This document shows, piece after piece, positions 14,301-23,975 of a DNA stretch of 64,000 nt (its first letter is position 1; each line of letters starts with the position of its first letter). Under the pieces are notes generated by a model. The model ran no database searches. It saw nothing but the letters and a program-made list of their open reading frames with translations, and was not told where the DNA came from. The translations under genes were made by a program, and so were the position numbers. Source of the stretch: Odontocerum albicorne (Eukaryota; Arthropoda; Insecta; Trichoptera; Odontoceridae); NCBI GenBank assembly GCA_949825065.1, contig OX463855.1, forward strand, positions 37,230,144 to 37,294,143, written 5' to 3'.

Positions 14301-14989
14301 GACAGGGGAGTATTTTAAATTGGAAACATATTAAGCAAAGGGCTGTAATGAAAATTGGTTTGGTTATTAATGATATTTAAGTTTAAATACCAAACCAATT
14401 TTCATAATAGCCCTCTGCTTAATGTTTCCAATTTAAAATACCCCCCCCTGTCTTAAAGCTTCACTTTCATTTTTCCCCGTCCCATTCACCATTATATCAC
14501 ATCTCTCCCCACTTCTCTCCCCCTACCTCATCTCTCTTATGTTATATTATTTACACTTGTACAGACTATATTTTAACAACTTAGTTTATCTTCACCTGAC
14601 GATGAAGACGGTGGTCTTCGAAACTAGTTGTGAACCTAAAATAAACCTGTGGTGAACACAAAAATATAAGGTTTTTTAGTCAGTATTTGAAATACTCCAA
14701 CGACGCAGCGAGTCTTATGTTTCTTGAGAAGCTTGTTTGAGATCCTAACGTCTGTTATTTCTTAACGTAATTCTTTATTATTTTTATTCCAGACCTTGCT
14801 AGCGGTGGCAGTATTGACTGGGTGAAACAGGAAACTCCTCTCGTCTATGTGTATGAGCTGAGAGATACTGGACGTTATGGATTCCTCCTGCCCACAGATC
14901 AGATCATCCCCAACAATCTGGAGATCATGGATTCTCTTGTTGCAATGTTCAACGAAGCTGACAAGGCAGGCATCATCACTCTTCTGTAG
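2039..14989 (+). CDS. M14A zinc pro-carboxypeptidase, A-type (gene 1)
   Basis: Secreted zinc metallo-exopeptidase that removes C-terminal residues, probably a gut digestive enzyme (inferred). Six coding exons join as 2039-2319, 5279-5660, 8995-9082, 11668-11870, 13167-13251 and 14793-14989, giving 411 aa; every intron is GT-AG. Residues 1-17 form a signal peptide, about 18-106 the activation propeptide, and a K105-R106 site before AGMTW suits tryptic activation. Zinc ligands are H170 and E173 (HAREW) and H295 (DFHSYSQ). Substrate and catalytic residues are R172, W225-R226, N242-R243, Y297, Y347 and E368 (YELRDTG). C236 and C258 match the family disulfide. I354 aligns with bovine CPA Ile255, so it should prefer hydrophobic or aromatic C-termini; a B-type enzyme would have Asp. 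No defect seen. Gene 2, 12.6 kb downstream, is its tandem paralogue. The start follows an AG acceptor, so an untranslated first exon is likely. Confidence 0.95.
2357..2888. mobile_element. Non-autonomous hAT-like element in gene 1 intron 1
   Basis: Ends are short inverted repeats (CAAGAGCTCTCCAA left; complement of right CAAGAGTTCCCAAA). Flanks are CTTTAAAT (2349-2356) and CTTTGAAT (2889-2896), an 8-bp duplication with one mismatch, typical of hAT. No transposase. Confidence 0.65.
3028..3165 (+). repeat. Dispersed repeat R4
   Basis: Contains CATCCCACCGATGTAGGGCG and ends near a CAGCC...TTGTACAAATAGATT tail. Four further copies are at 37600-37735, 37790-37915, 62480-62600 (minus) and 63320-63450. 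Class unknown; roughly 120-140 bp units. Confidence 0.6.
3218..3310 (+). mobile_element. SINE head fragment
   Basis: tRNA-like head with CCTAGTTGGTTAAACACC and GGGTACGATTCCCG boxes; the body is diverged or missing. Confidence 0.55.
3645..3965 (-). mobile_element. Dispersed repeat R3 sharing a 3' end with the main SINE
   Basis: About 310 bp, also at 56059-56400 (plus) and 57538-57850 (minus). Read on the minus strand it ends with the SINE-like TTGGTTGGAAGAGATTG..CC, then a TTAAATAAATAAA tail. All three carry a recurrent small ORF starting [13 protein letters not shown], likely non-functional. Confidence 0.65.
4480..4870 (-). mobile_element. LINE 3' end, RTE-like, with short tandem repeats
   Basis: On the minus strand a degraded peptide ([11 protein letters not shown]) resembles the RLRWFGHVERM segment of RTE-clade LINEs. 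Within it a unit of about 42 bp (TTCTGGTGTCTACATTCCGC) is repeated three times between 4661 and 4800. Confidence 0.4.
5005..5085 (-). mobile_element. tRNA-like SINE head, second family
   Basis: On the minus strand TCTAACGGTTAGCATTCGC (box A-like) and GAGGTTCGGTTCC (box B-like) with poor cloverleaf pairing. A related head is at 58010-58095. Lies in intron 1 of gene 1, so I treat it as a SINE, not a tRNA gene. Confidence 0.5.
5279..5660 (+). CDS. Gene 1 coding exon 2: activation site and first zinc motif
   Basis: 382 nt, same length as in gene 2. The acceptor is CCTACAG|A and the donor ACT|GTAAGT; the exon ends in phase 0. It encodes the activation segment, the HAREW zinc motif and NPDGYEFTH. 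The ATG at 5280 is internal, not a start. Confidence 0.94.
5885..5975 (+). mobile_element. tRNA-like SINE, third family
   Basis: Contains CGGTTCGAACCCCGCG followed by TACCCCTCGAAAGACACTGG. The same order occurs inverted at 38095-38205, so it is a dispersed repeat. Confidence 0.5.
7130..7360 (+). mobile_element. Degraded LINE 3' terminus
   Basis: Contains AAAAAAGAGGCTGGATCACC and a CTCTGCCTACCC...GG end, like other RTE-like tails at 11190-11600 and 48370-48960. No intact frame. Confidence 0.35.
8215..8460 (-). mobile_element. LINE-B fragment (jockey/CR1-type)
   Basis: Matches the 3' ORF region of the LINE-B copies at 18650, 29207 and 51597 (CAAGGAGTTATGCCC and AGAACAGTTCTTGCCGGCGC) on the minus strand. 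Degraded. Confidence 0.6.
8474..8750 (+). mobile_element. LINE-D 3' end (RTE-like)
   Basis: Translates with one stop to a C-terminal RT-associated segment ([13 protein letters not shown] then [14 protein letters not shown]), ending GACACTGAGAAGAAGAAG-type. Copies at 51465-51597 plus 52278-52340 and at 62195-63035. Confidence 0.65.
8813..8922 (+). repeat. 22-bp tandem repeat next to gene 1 exon 3
   Basis: About five copies of GATTGGAGTTGAGTAAATGA, ending 72 bases before exon 3 and overlapping the region where a branch point would sit only at its 3' side. Confidence 0.85.
8995..9082 (+). CDS. Gene 1 coding exon 3: substrate-binding Arg/Asn segment
   Basis: 88 nt between CCCCTAG|ACC and ATGG|GTAAGT, phase 0 in and 1 out. 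It encodes TRLWRKTRT and GADPNRNWD, holding the equivalents of bovine Arg127, Asn144 and Arg145. It is only 72 bases downstream of a 22-bp tandem repeat. Confidence 0.92.
9440..9535 (-). mobile_element. tRNA-like SINE fragment
   Basis: On the minus strand, TTCAGTGGTTAAATCG and GGATTCGATTCCCGG form A- and B-box-like motifs with spacing right for a tRNA head. Located in intron 3 of gene 1. Confidence 0.45.
9569..10126 (-). mobile_element. Deleted Tc1/mariner-superfamily element
   Basis: TIRs GAGTCTTTCAAATT and its complement at 10126. The minus strand keeps the C-terminal transposase ([20 protein letters not shown], then [11 protein letters not shown]) with a stop; the catalytic core upstream is lost. 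Same family as 23301-23975. Confidence 0.75.
10550..10746 (-). mobile_element. Main-family SINE, left half of an inverted pair
   Basis: Near full-length minus copy, head towards 10746 (GCTAAGGAGATC). The next SINE begins 24 bases on in the opposite orientation. Confidence 0.75.
10771..10977 (+). mobile_element. Main-family SINE, right half of an inverted pair
   Basis: Plus-strand copy with GACAATCTCCGTGGCC head, body TCACTTAAGGCCTCC and tail TACTGTATACAACGAAAATG. Confidence 0.8.
11190..11600 (+). mobile_element. RTE-like LINE 3' end in gene 1 intron 3
   Basis: Frame reads [20 protein letters not shown] then [13 protein letters not shown], the typical C-terminal LRWFGHVxRR segment; later stops. 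It ends 68 bases before exon 4. Confidence 0.6.
11668..11870 (+). CDS. Gene 1 coding exon 4: third zinc ligand
   Basis: 203 nt, acceptor TTTAACAG|AA, donor ACA|GTAAGT, phase 1 in and 0 out. It encodes [14 protein letters not shown] and LDFHSYSQL with the zinc-binding histidine. Confidence 0.94.
12000..13000. other. Gene 1 intron 4, no recognised element
   Basis: AT-rich sequence with no supported gene or repeat family I can name. Confidence 0.4.
13167..13251 (+). CDS. Gene 1 coding exon 5
   Basis: 85 nt, acceptor CTATCAG|GTT, donor TCT|GTAAGT, phase 0 in and 1 out. It encodes [16 protein letters not shown]; the codon for the substrate-capping tyrosine (Y347, bovine Tyr248) is split across the next intron. 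Confidence 0.92.
13430..13990. repeat. Unclassified long repeat, copy 1
   Basis: Shares long stretches (TTTTAGGTATTCCTCCGTAA; AATCAAACGTGTGCCAGTG; AATAGAATCTCAGTTCG) in the same order with 53325-53760. No coding potential seen. Confidence 0.65.
14080..14290. repeat. Unclassified repeat, copy 1
   Basis: Shares ordered blocks (GTGGAGTTT, AAACTCAC, TGTACTGGATCC / TGTATTGGATCC, CATACCT) with 22430-22680. Confidence 0.5.
14295..14458. repeat. 164-bp near-perfect inverted repeat (hairpin)
   Basis: Arms of about 70 bases, from CTTTAAGACAGGGG at 14295 to CCCCTGTCTTAAAG ending 14458, around a short AT loop near 14370-14385. Mismatches are a few small indels. Lies in intron 5 of gene 1, 330 bases before exon 6. 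May be a foldback MITE. Confidence 0.85.
14560..14680 (+). mobile_element. Penelope-like 3' end with hammerhead-like motif
   Basis: CTGACGA (14596-14602), a perfect GAAGAC/GTCTTC stem with GGTG loop (14604-14619), then GAAAC (14620-14624). The arrangement recurs at three other loci, two of them next to GIY-YIG coding remnants. Assignment to Penelope-like elements here rests on this motif only. Confidence 0.4.
14793..14989 (+). CDS. Gene 1 coding exon 6: catalytic Glu and C-terminus
   Basis: 197 nt, acceptor TTATTCCAG|AC, ending at TAG 14987-14989. It encodes ASGGSIDW (specificity Ile) and [14 protein letters not shown] (catalytic Glu). The Ile-to-Glu spacing is two residues shorter than in gene 2. 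Confidence 0.94.
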
Positions 14990-15049
14990 ATATCCTCGAA
15001 TTATTGACATATGCCTTAACCCTATAGAAGTGGATATTGTTTATTTGTG

Positions 15050-15055
15050 ATTAAA
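15050..15055 (+). promoter_or_regulatory. Poly(A) signal ATTAAA of gene 1
   Basis: ATTAAA lies 61 bases after the stop codon, followed by a T-rich downstream stretch from 15068. The 3' UTR would be short, about 80-90 nt. Confidence 0.55.
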
Positions 15056-15639
15056 TTGATATGACGTCTTATTTGTTTTTTTTTTATTTTCATGTTTAGA
15101 TATCATAGATCTGCTGGTTGATACACTTTAAATACTAGTTTAAAGTCAGCCAGTTTATCACATATGTCAATTTTACTCTCGTCAGTGAAAAAAACACCAT
15201 AAACACACTCTTGAAATAAATGAGATTTTCCCATTAACATACAGTTTAAACAACATGTTAAAAAAAAATAGCCACCCTTATGTATGATGGTGCATAAACA
15301 TTAAGAATTCCACCTTTGCACATAAGGGCAGTAAGATCTCCACCACTACTTCTCAATTGTTATCAACTAGAGAGGCACGATAATCAAATAAGAGAGACAC
15401 ACCCTCGTGATAGAGTTTGACTGTGAGTCACCCTGTGGATGCATAACGTTTGTGCTTGAATTGGCTTATTGTGTTCAACATTGAATTTGCTTGTTGTATG
15501 TTACACTTCAGCAAACACACAGTCTTCACAGATCAAAATGACAGCATTATTAATGATATACAAATAACTTGACAGAAAAAAAACGTGACATTTATTACTC
15601 ATTAGTCAGCCACTTGTCAATAAATCAACCATTTCTAGT

Positions 15640-16500
15640 GGATTAAAATAGCTTTACACGAAAAAATCGATATTTGCGACCGAATTATCAGTCACTGGTT
15701 AAGAGAGCAATAATTTTGAATGGATCAAAAAAGCTTTACACGAAAAATCGACCGATTTATCAATATCTGGTCAAAAGATTAATCATTTCTTGTGGATCAA
15801 AATAGCTTTACACGAAAAAATTGACATTTGCGACCGACTTTTCAGTCACTGATCAAAATATTAATCATTTCTTTTAGGTCAAAAAAGCTTCACACGAAAA
15901 TATCGACAGACTTTTCAGTCTCTGGTCAAAAGATTAATCATTTCTATGGGATCAGAAAAGCTTCACATGAAAAAATTGAACGACTTATCAGTCACTTGTC
16001 AAAAGATTAATCATTTTTTCGGATCAAAAAAGCTTCACACGAAAAAATCAGTCGACTTTTCAGTCTGGTCAAAAAATTAATCATTTCTTGTGGACCAAAA
16101 AAGCTTTACATGAAAAAATCGACCGACTTATCAGTCACTGGTCAAAAGATTAATCATTTTTTTCGGATCAAAAAAGCTTCACACGAAAAAATCAGCCGAC
16201 TTTTCAGTCTTTGGTCAAGAGATTAATCATTTTTTTCGGATCAAAAAAGCTTCACACGAAAAATTCAGCCTACTTTTCAGTATCTGGTCAAAAAATTTAT
16301 CATTTTTTTCGGATCAAAAAAGCTTCACACGAAAAAATCGACAGACTTTTCAGTGTCTGGTCAAAAGATCAATCATTTATTTTGGATCAAAAAAGCTTCA
16401 CACGAAAAAATCGACAGACTTTTCAGCATCTGGTCAAAAGACTAATAATTTCTTTCGGATCAAAATAGCTTTACACGAAAAAAATCGACATTTGCGACCG
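15640..16500 (+). repeat. Minisatellite 3' of gene 1, about 70-80 bp units
   Basis: Twelve diverged units with AAAGCTTCACACGAAAAAAT, CGACTTTTCAGTCTCTGGTC and AAAAGATTAATCATTT in order. Most units differ by a few substitutions and small indels. Begins about 590 bases after the putative gene 1 poly(A) signal. Confidence 0.9.
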
Positions 16501-16644
16501 ACGTATTATTCATGTGATGAATTGTTCACGTGATGAAGCAGAATTTCAAAGTGAATCAATGAAATTAATTTATTAAAACCTGAATTACTATCAAGGTTTA
16601 TTTCTATTTTTTTTAACTTTTATCCACTCAACGAACATTTTTAG

Positions 16645-16810
16645 AGCAGCGGGGAGATTTTTGGGATATATGTGTTTGCCAGATGTTCACCTCGATGCAC
16701 TGACTTAGAAATTTCTAGGGCCTCCAATCTGTCCAATTTAGTTCCGTTACTACTGATATGTAAGAATTTCGCATCATCGATAGAAAATGTGTGATTTTCA
16801 CTGTGACATA
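16645..16810 (-). mobile_element. Penelope-like endonuclease C-terminal fragment
   Basis: Minus strand encodes a degraded FSIDDAKFLHIS..GTKLDRLEALEIS segment also found at 42992-43576 and 61069-61473. The GIY-YIG core is absent here. Confidence 0.6.
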
Positions 16811-17051
16811 AATAATATAATAAATAATATTACATTTGTGTTTAATTATAATGACACACATTAATTATAATGACATAAAATATAAAAATCTTATGTTTCT
16901 CAAAATGATAATTATATAACTTTAAATAGACAAGAAATAAAAAGATAACACCTTAAAGATATCTAATAATGTACCGGACGTATGCTTCACAGAAATTAGG
17001 AAATTTATTTTGTGAAATTGTTTGTGATTTTTTATTGTGTATTTTAATGTA

Positions 17052-17988
17052 CTATGCGTATCCAGAAAGTAAGTGTACTGAGGCTCTCACGACCGGGTGG
17101 ATTTTATTTTCGACATGTTGGCTACACTTCCGTGTAGCCTGAACCTTCCCCTCCGCAACGAGACCAGTTCGAGGTCAGTACGTTGAGAAGTGTTGACGCG
17201 ACAACACGTTGCGTGAAAAATTTCAATCCAATCTCCCGCCAAGTGCGAAATACGCGGCGTCATCCGTTATCTCGTTTGGAAGGGAAAACCTCCGGTTCAG
17301 GTTTATAATGAGGTGAAAACTGCATATGGTGATAAAGCTATGAATCGTACGAGTGTGTACAAGTGGTGTCGCGAGTTTAAAAACGGTCACGTCACACCTC
17401 TTTACCCTCCACCAAAAAGTTCAAAACCACAATTTCAGCCAAGAAAATCATGGCATCCGTGTTTTGGGACTGTCAAGGCATAATTTTAATTGAATATATG
17501 CCTCAAGGGGAGACCATCAACTCTGCAAGATACTGTGAGACCCTAAAAAAATTGCGGAGGGCGATTCAGAACAAGAGGAGAGGCATGCTGCACGACAATG
17601 CCAGACCATACACGGCCAACGCCACGAAGGAACTGCTCGCCTCGTTTAAATGGGATGTCCTGAACCATCCCGCGCATTCCCCTGACCTAGCACCTTCAGA
17701 TTACTATATCTTTACCTCCCTGAAGCTGCACATGGGTGGAAAAAGGTTTTCAACCGACGAGGAGGTAAAGGAGGAGGTGGAGAAGTGGACGGAGGGGTTG
17801 GCGGGAAACTACTTCGAGGAAGGCATCAAAAAGTTGATACCCCGCTTCACCACCTGCATTGAGAGGAATGGCGACTATGTCGAAAAATAGCTTACATATG
17901 TACTACGGTAACCACGTAATTTTTTGTTTAAATAAAAAAAATTGTAACCTACAAAAATTCAGTACACTTACTTTCTGGATATGCCTCG
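17052..17988 (+). mobile_element. Mariner element, copy A (catalytic middle deleted)
   Basis: TA flanks at 17050-17051 and 17989-17990; TIRs start GCGTATCCAGAAAGTAAGTG with matching right end. It keeps the N-terminal helix-turn-helix part (IRYLVWKGKPPVQVYNEVK, SVYKWCREFKNG at 17240-17385), then jumps to the C-terminal part HDNARPYTA...HSPDLAPSDYYIF (17620-17715), which holds two of the three DDD residues. The segment with the first Asp is missing, so it is inactive. Confidence 0.85.
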
Positions 17989-18424
17989 TATCATCTGTGT
18001 TTTATTGTTGCTTGTTATTATATGCCTGTATATATTGTAATTAAATGTTATTTATTCGTGCCCTTAGCAAGTAATCACTAAAGATGATCGGACACCTTCT
18101 ATGCGAGGAAAGCGCATGGTATGCGTGGCGCTTGCAAGCCGTGACGGAATACACGGTCGAATCAAGGGGCTTACGATAAGCGATGGACTGAACATAAGGA
18201 ACAAAAAATGGAAAAAATGTATTCTCATCTGTTGGGACGTCTACTGTGTTTTTTATTTCGACTAACTTTTACCTGCCAACGAGAAACCTTTTCACCCTGC
18301 GCTTCACCGAAAACGCAAGAAGCAAACTGGAATCTCCGAGGATTGAGCGGCAGCCATTACCTTTTTTAGTCTTTCTACTGTTGCTGTACAAATAAAATCT
18401 ACCTAGTTAAGTCTTTATACCGCT

Positions 18425-18640
18425 GCGAACATGCGTCAACATGGCCAGGCGGCTCAGCAGGGTCCATATATCTGTGGCATTTGCGGGACGGAGTGCGCAT
18501 CCAGGATCGGGCTGTTCTCTCACAGAGGATCACACGATCGACGTGGGAGAACGGTTTAAGACTGACATTGGAGGGACGAGGGGATCCTCAACTGCGAGGC
18601 CGGCAACGACGACGACAAATAAAATAATTTAAAATACAGA
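18425..18640 (+). mobile_element. LINE 3' end encoding a CCHH zinc-finger remnant
   Basis: In the frame GPYICGICGTECASRIGLFS followed by HRGSH, a CxxC...H...H finger with the CASRIGL signature common at the C-terminus of insect endonuclease/RT LINEs; stop at TAA, then a CGACGACGA-type tail. A LINE-B copy is inserted directly behind it. Confidence 0.5.
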
Positions 18641-18649
18641 GTAAACTCC

Positions 18650-19222
18650 TATTTATTTATTCAAAACAAGCTTAGCCCAATTACTTTGAAAAATATAAGA
18701 CATTAAAAAAGAAGAAAAATTGCATAGAAAAAAAATAAAAAATAATGTATATGCATACATATGAGTATATACACACAAACATATGATACACATATGTTCA
18801 CAGTCACTTAAGTGCTAGTACGTTGACGAGTGCTTTCTAACGCGCTCAATCTAAGAAGAAAATTTACTTTTGATTTTGGTAATGTGATATGAAATATGTC
18901 AATATCCGAAGCAGTCCAGTTCAGAAGAGTTAAGGCCCTTCCAACAGAGATAGCGGCTGTAAGACCCGCTCTTGCGTATGTTATTGAGAACAGTTCTTGC
19001 CGGCGCAGTCCAGTGTAATTGTTAGGAACATTTAACGCTAATCTTTGTTGTAATGCTGGACAGCTCACAACTCCTCGAACGAGTTTGACAACGTATACCA
19101 GGAGACGCAGATCTCTTCTTATGCTCAAGGAGTTATACCCGAGCATGCCCAGCAGAAACTGAGCAGGATAAAGCCATGGATAGACGCCGAACTCTCTCAT
19201 ATAGAAATATCGTAGATATTGT
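18650..19222 (-). mobile_element. LINE-B 3' end (jockey/CR1-type)
   Basis: Minus strand encodes the RT C-terminal region (REFGVYPWLYPAQFLLGMLG, then YVVKLVRGVVSCPAL), stop, then an AT-rich 3' UTR with an oligo TTTATTTATT-type tail at 18650. 5' truncated. Sisters at 29207 and 51597. Confidence 0.75.
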
Positions 19223-19696
19223 CCAAGAAAACCTCATATGAAGGTATATATTATAGTTTGTTTTTGTAATTAGTGATGATAAGTTTTAAGTATTTTTCAG
19301 TCAAAGACCTTCATTGCCACAAAGAACCAGATTAAATATAACCTTTACTACAACATTTATTTTAGATACAATGATACAGAAACTTACATGTTATGTTATC
19401 ACTCGTATAATTAAAACGACAGTGAAATAAAGTTCATGGATATTGATTAGTTAACAAACGACGTGAGTTGTTAACAAATCAAACTTTTATTGAACTATTT
19501 ATTTTTCCTTGATGAAATTTATAAACTACTGTATTTGTATTTAGTACAGTTGTAAGGTGGAAGTTTTTCGCATAAGTTATTCACCCTGCTGAGTGATTTG
19601 TACCATTTTTATAATTAATTTGAGGAATGCAATATTTCTATTTTTGAAGTGAAACTTCTATAGGCGCTAAAGGGCAAATTGGCCTGAATGTTACGA

Positions 19697-20300
19697 AAGT
19701 GAAACAGGGTATTTTATCATATTATTATTTTATTATTATTTATTATTATTAAATATTTTATTTATAAATACATTATTATTAATTATGTTAATATTAATAA
19801 TTATTTATTATTAATGATAATTAATATTATTTTAATATTATTAAGTGTATTATATAATAATTATTATTAAAAATAAAAAAATAATATTCTTTGTTATACA
19901 TTATTTTTATATTAATATTTTTAATAATTATTAATTTTATTTTATATTAAATTATTTTATTTAATATTTATTTAATATATGATATAATTTATATTTAATA
20001 TATAATTATAAGTAATATACGAGTATATATGTTATTATAATATATTAATAATAATATTATAATTAATTATGATAAAATAAATTAATAATAAAATGTAATA
20101 ATATTATTACTAATATAATAAAAATAATATAATAATTAATAAATAATTTAATAATTATTTTAGAATAATTTATAATAACATGAAAATATTAATATGCTTA
20201 GTATAGAAAAATATAAATTTAATATGTATTATAAAACGTATTATATTATTATTAAAATAATTATTATTTATTATTAAAAATACATATTTTTAAAATTTAA
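19697..20300. repeat. Almost pure A/T low-complexity block
   Basis: About 600 bases with only a handful of G or C, dominated by ATT/AAT triplets. Confidence 0.9.
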
Positions 20301-21160
20301 TTTAGAGAGATTTTCTCGAACTAAATTCCACATAACCATTTCCTAATCCAAAAAAATTTTTAAAAATCGTTAACAAATGGAAAAAAAAGCAATGGATAAA
20401 ATCAACTTTTCCTGGGAGCTAAGAAGTTTCACTTCTACGGCTCGAGAGTCTCACGCATCTGTTTTTTTTAAATTTAGATTGACACTATCAGAAATACATT
20501 TTGAAAAAAAAAAACGAGCTAAAACAATTGGATTTTTAATAATAAACAAAAGATTTACACTATTGAATTAAAGGGAGAACAGTGAATAATTGTAACGTGG
20601 AAATTGTACATGTTTCTCGAGAAGTTCTAAAAACATACTCGTAGACTAGGTTCACAAATTTGTCAATTATTTTAATTTTTCATTTCATGCTGTTTCCTTT
20701 TTTGTAGATTTTGTCATCCTTCAGATATTGGTCCTAGGGTAATAGCCTCAGTGGCTTTACTTTTGTCCCAGCTCTGCTGAATTTGAGACTAAATTAACAG
20801 ATACGAGGGCCACACATGAACGAAGAAAAATAATACATTACGATATTTCAAAAGCGTTAAAATATTTTCAAGAAATTTAATATGGATAATTATTTTTCGC
20901 CCTTATTAAAGCGTAATTTTGACGAAAATATAATAAAGTTTTACAAATTCAATTTCGCTGTCTTCAAATAACAAGTTGAAGAAACCATCACGCTTTCGTG
21001 CGTTGTGTACTTAAGTGAAGCTATAAACATTATTAAATTTCAAATTGTATTATGTAACAAGGTATTTACACTTTGGTGAATTTCTGGAAAGTTTCAGAAA
21101 ATTTAGAAAATGATTTATACCTTCTAAGAAATCTAACAGGGGTGTCAGAACTCTTCGACT
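20300..21160. other. No gene recognised
   Basis: AT-rich, no supported ORF or known repeat. Confidence 0.4.
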
Positions 21161-21164
21161 GTCG

Positions 21165-22200
21165 TGTTTATTCCACATCCCTTATTTTATCTAAGTACAA
21201 ACATAAATACATATGTATTCTTCTTCATTGATTTTTTCTATCCACTTTGCACGGATTTCTCCTGTTACACAAAGAGGGTCTGCTTCTACTATAGTGTTAG
21301 CTTATTCGTTAGGAAGAATATCAGCCAGGATTCTTCTCATACTGCTAGGCGGTACCGAGAATATATCAAGTGTCATTCAGTTGGTTCAATATCTCTATAC
21401 TACGCGTGACTGAGTGTTTAGCCATGATATTCGTCCTGTAAGTTGGTATGTAGAACAGAGGGTGATTCATTGCACGGCTATATTTATTGGGTATATATAA
21501 ACTTAGTGCTTCTGAATCGCAGGACAGTTAAGGAATATCGCAATGGATTCTTGCCTTCTTGTTTCGAGGCTTCTATAGTTACACACCGTGAGAATTGCCC
21601 TTCGTTCTGTACGATAGATATTTGAGGATTTTTTTTTGTATTTGTCCTATATTGTTTTTATATTTGAGCTGATGAGGAGCCCAAACTGTAGATGCATATT
21701 CTAATTTGGTTCTAATTAGATAATTATATAAGTTTTGAAGGATATCGGTACTGTTAAATTCTCTTGATATTCTCATTATAAAACCGAGTAGTTTGTAACG
21801 GTCCGATATCAAACGCGAGACATAGCTAACGAAAGCGAGTCTGACATCAAAGATTACGCACAAATCTTTGAATTCAGAAACTGTGTTTATTGCCACTCCC
21901 TGTATAGTATACTGATGGTGGATTTATGAAAACGATCGACTTTAAGATACACAAACACATTTATTAATTTTGAACAGAAGATGATTTTGCTCACTCCAGG
22001 AAACTAGGGAGTCTAAGTCCTGTTGTAACTGTGCACAGTCGTGAGGTGAATTGATCTTTTTGAAAATTTTCAGGTCGTCAGCGAACAATAAACATGTCGA
22101 GTGACTTGTGGAATTTTGAATATAGTCTATTAATATGAGGAATAGCAGGGGACCTAAATTAGATCCTTGTGGTATACCAGATCTTGCGATGAATTTCACA
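21165..22200 (-). mobile_element. LINE-A reverse transcriptase fragment (jockey/CR1-type)
   Basis: Minus strand from 22199: SGIPQGSNLGPLLFLI and LLFADDLKIFK, the RT palm motifs (FADD active site), then after a frame break FEYAS-type thumb KLEYASTVWAPHQLKYKNN. The 3' end is near 21165. 5' truncated and frameshifted. A second copy is at 33755-34330. Confidence 0.8.
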
Positions 22201-22429
22201 GATATCGTGCTCAGTGCTGAGCGTCGTGGTCATTTGTCATGTCTAGAACTTGGTTCACCACCTGTCTCCGTCCTATCCAGTATTCGACCAGATTGAATGA
22301 AGCGCTCAAACAGGATTATGTCAACTACTATGTTTGGTTCGTATATTTTATAGGAAATCTTGCTCGCCTTATCTCTCAATTGTCCTCGTGATCAACCGCA
22401 TCTCTAAACTTTTATCATCTTTTTAGCAT

Positions 22430-22680
22430 CACGTTTAAAGTATTTTAAGATCCCCTAGCCATTTAAACGTCAATTCACTTGGAAAACGAAGTGAAATGTC
22501 GTGGAGTTTTCGATTATTTTCTCTTTTTCTCCTCTTTAAGTGAATGAGCCGTTGCATACAAGCAAACTCACCGGCCACACCGGTGTATTGGATCCGATGG
22601 CATACCTTAAGAGAGACGATCGAAGCAAACTGACACGTTTTTCTTTGTTTTTGAGAAAATAGATATGACCGAAGCCATAG
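22430..22680. repeat. Unclassified repeat, copy 2
   Basis: Ordered similarity to 14080-14290 (CGTCAATTCACTTGGAAAAC, GTGTATTGGATCCGATGGCA). Confidence 0.5.
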
Positions 22681-22779
22681 GTATTATTATAACCCCGAAA
22701 ACTAGGCGAAAAAAATCCTGTGTACTGGCGACCTTCCGCACAGAATTTTAGAGCATAACCGCACGGCCAGGTACCTCAT

Positions 22780-22977
22780 ACAATATACATGTATACAGTT
22801 AAACCTGGTGGACTTATTTCCATGTGGCAATCTCTTCCAACCAACCAGCTGTTTCAAATTCCTTGAATGAAAACTATACTGGTAACCTTTTAAAAAAAAA
22901 CTAGGTTCGAACGAGAATCATACCAGCAGCCTGTAGATTTGGAGACCAACGTCTTACCAACCAGGCCATTGGGGTCG
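22780..22977 (-). mobile_element. Main-family SINE
   Basis: Full-length minus copy with CCATGTGGCAATCTCTTCCA and ACCAACGTCTTACCAACC (head) on the plus strand. Confidence 0.8.
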
Positions 22978-23300
22978 CTTAACTGGCCGTGAGTTCCTAT
23001 AAATGAAGTTCCTATATATGAGTTCCTATATATCCACTTCACAAATTTTGAAAGTTTTATTTACATAGGCGATATCGGCGCACTCGGTTGGCGCGTCCGT
23101 GGTTGATATTTTGAGTGTACTGAATTAACTCGGCCCACGACTACTGTTATCTAGTGAGATACTATGGAGTTAAACTAGTTTACAACTAAACTACAAAGCT
23201 TACAACTAAATTAATATTTACAATAAGACGAGAATTACATGTGTAGTAAGCGAGGGAAGGATTTCGGTTCAAATGACGGCTATCGATATTCATATATTAT

Positions 23301-23975
23301 AAAGGGTCTTTCAAATTGAGCGGTTTTTTAAATTCTTGGATAAAACACAGATAGCGTTGCAAACTTGCCTGGGTCATATGACATTTGAGAAGTGTAATGC
23401 ATGACATTTATAAAAAATAGAGTCGTATATAGTACAACAACGCGTTCAAATTGTTGAATTATTTTATGTATTGTAATCTCCGGAAACGGTGATGTTAAAT
23501 GGCCACCAAGATCATGTGATCGACACCGTTGGACTATTTTCTCTGGGGTTACTTGAAAAACCAGATCTATAAGAATGACACCAAATCAATTGCTGAGCGG
23601 AAGGACGAAATTATTCGCATTATTGTTGAGTTAGAACCGCAATTATGCCAAAATGTCATCGATTTTTTTTACAAAAGAGTGGACATCTGTGGAGCTGCAA
23701 GAGGTGGACATTTGACGGATATTGTTTTTTGTGTCTAAATGTCATTCAATGACCATGGTGTGGTAAAATGTGAAAAATTCCTACTGCAAATTACCTGTCA
23801 ATCTTACCTGCAAAAGGTGGTCATTTGGCGGATATTTTTTTTTTGTGTTTAAATGTCATACATTATACTTCAATGACCAATAAAAAGTTTTTTGAAATCA
23901 AAGCACATTGTGTGTTTTATTCAAGAATTAAAAAAATAGTTTAAAAAAAAACCGCTCAATTTGAAAGAACCTTTC
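23301..23975 (+). mobile_element. Deleted Tc1/mariner-superfamily element
   Basis: TIRs AAGGGTCTTTCAAATTGAGC and CCGCTCAATTTGAAAGAACC. The plus strand keeps [18 protein letters not shown] through [17 protein letters not shown] (23526-23738), the transposase C-terminus; a frameshift precedes TPLDY, and the N-terminal half is gone. The 3' part is tandemly re-used (23805-23975 and again at 24265-24486). Confidence 0.8.
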
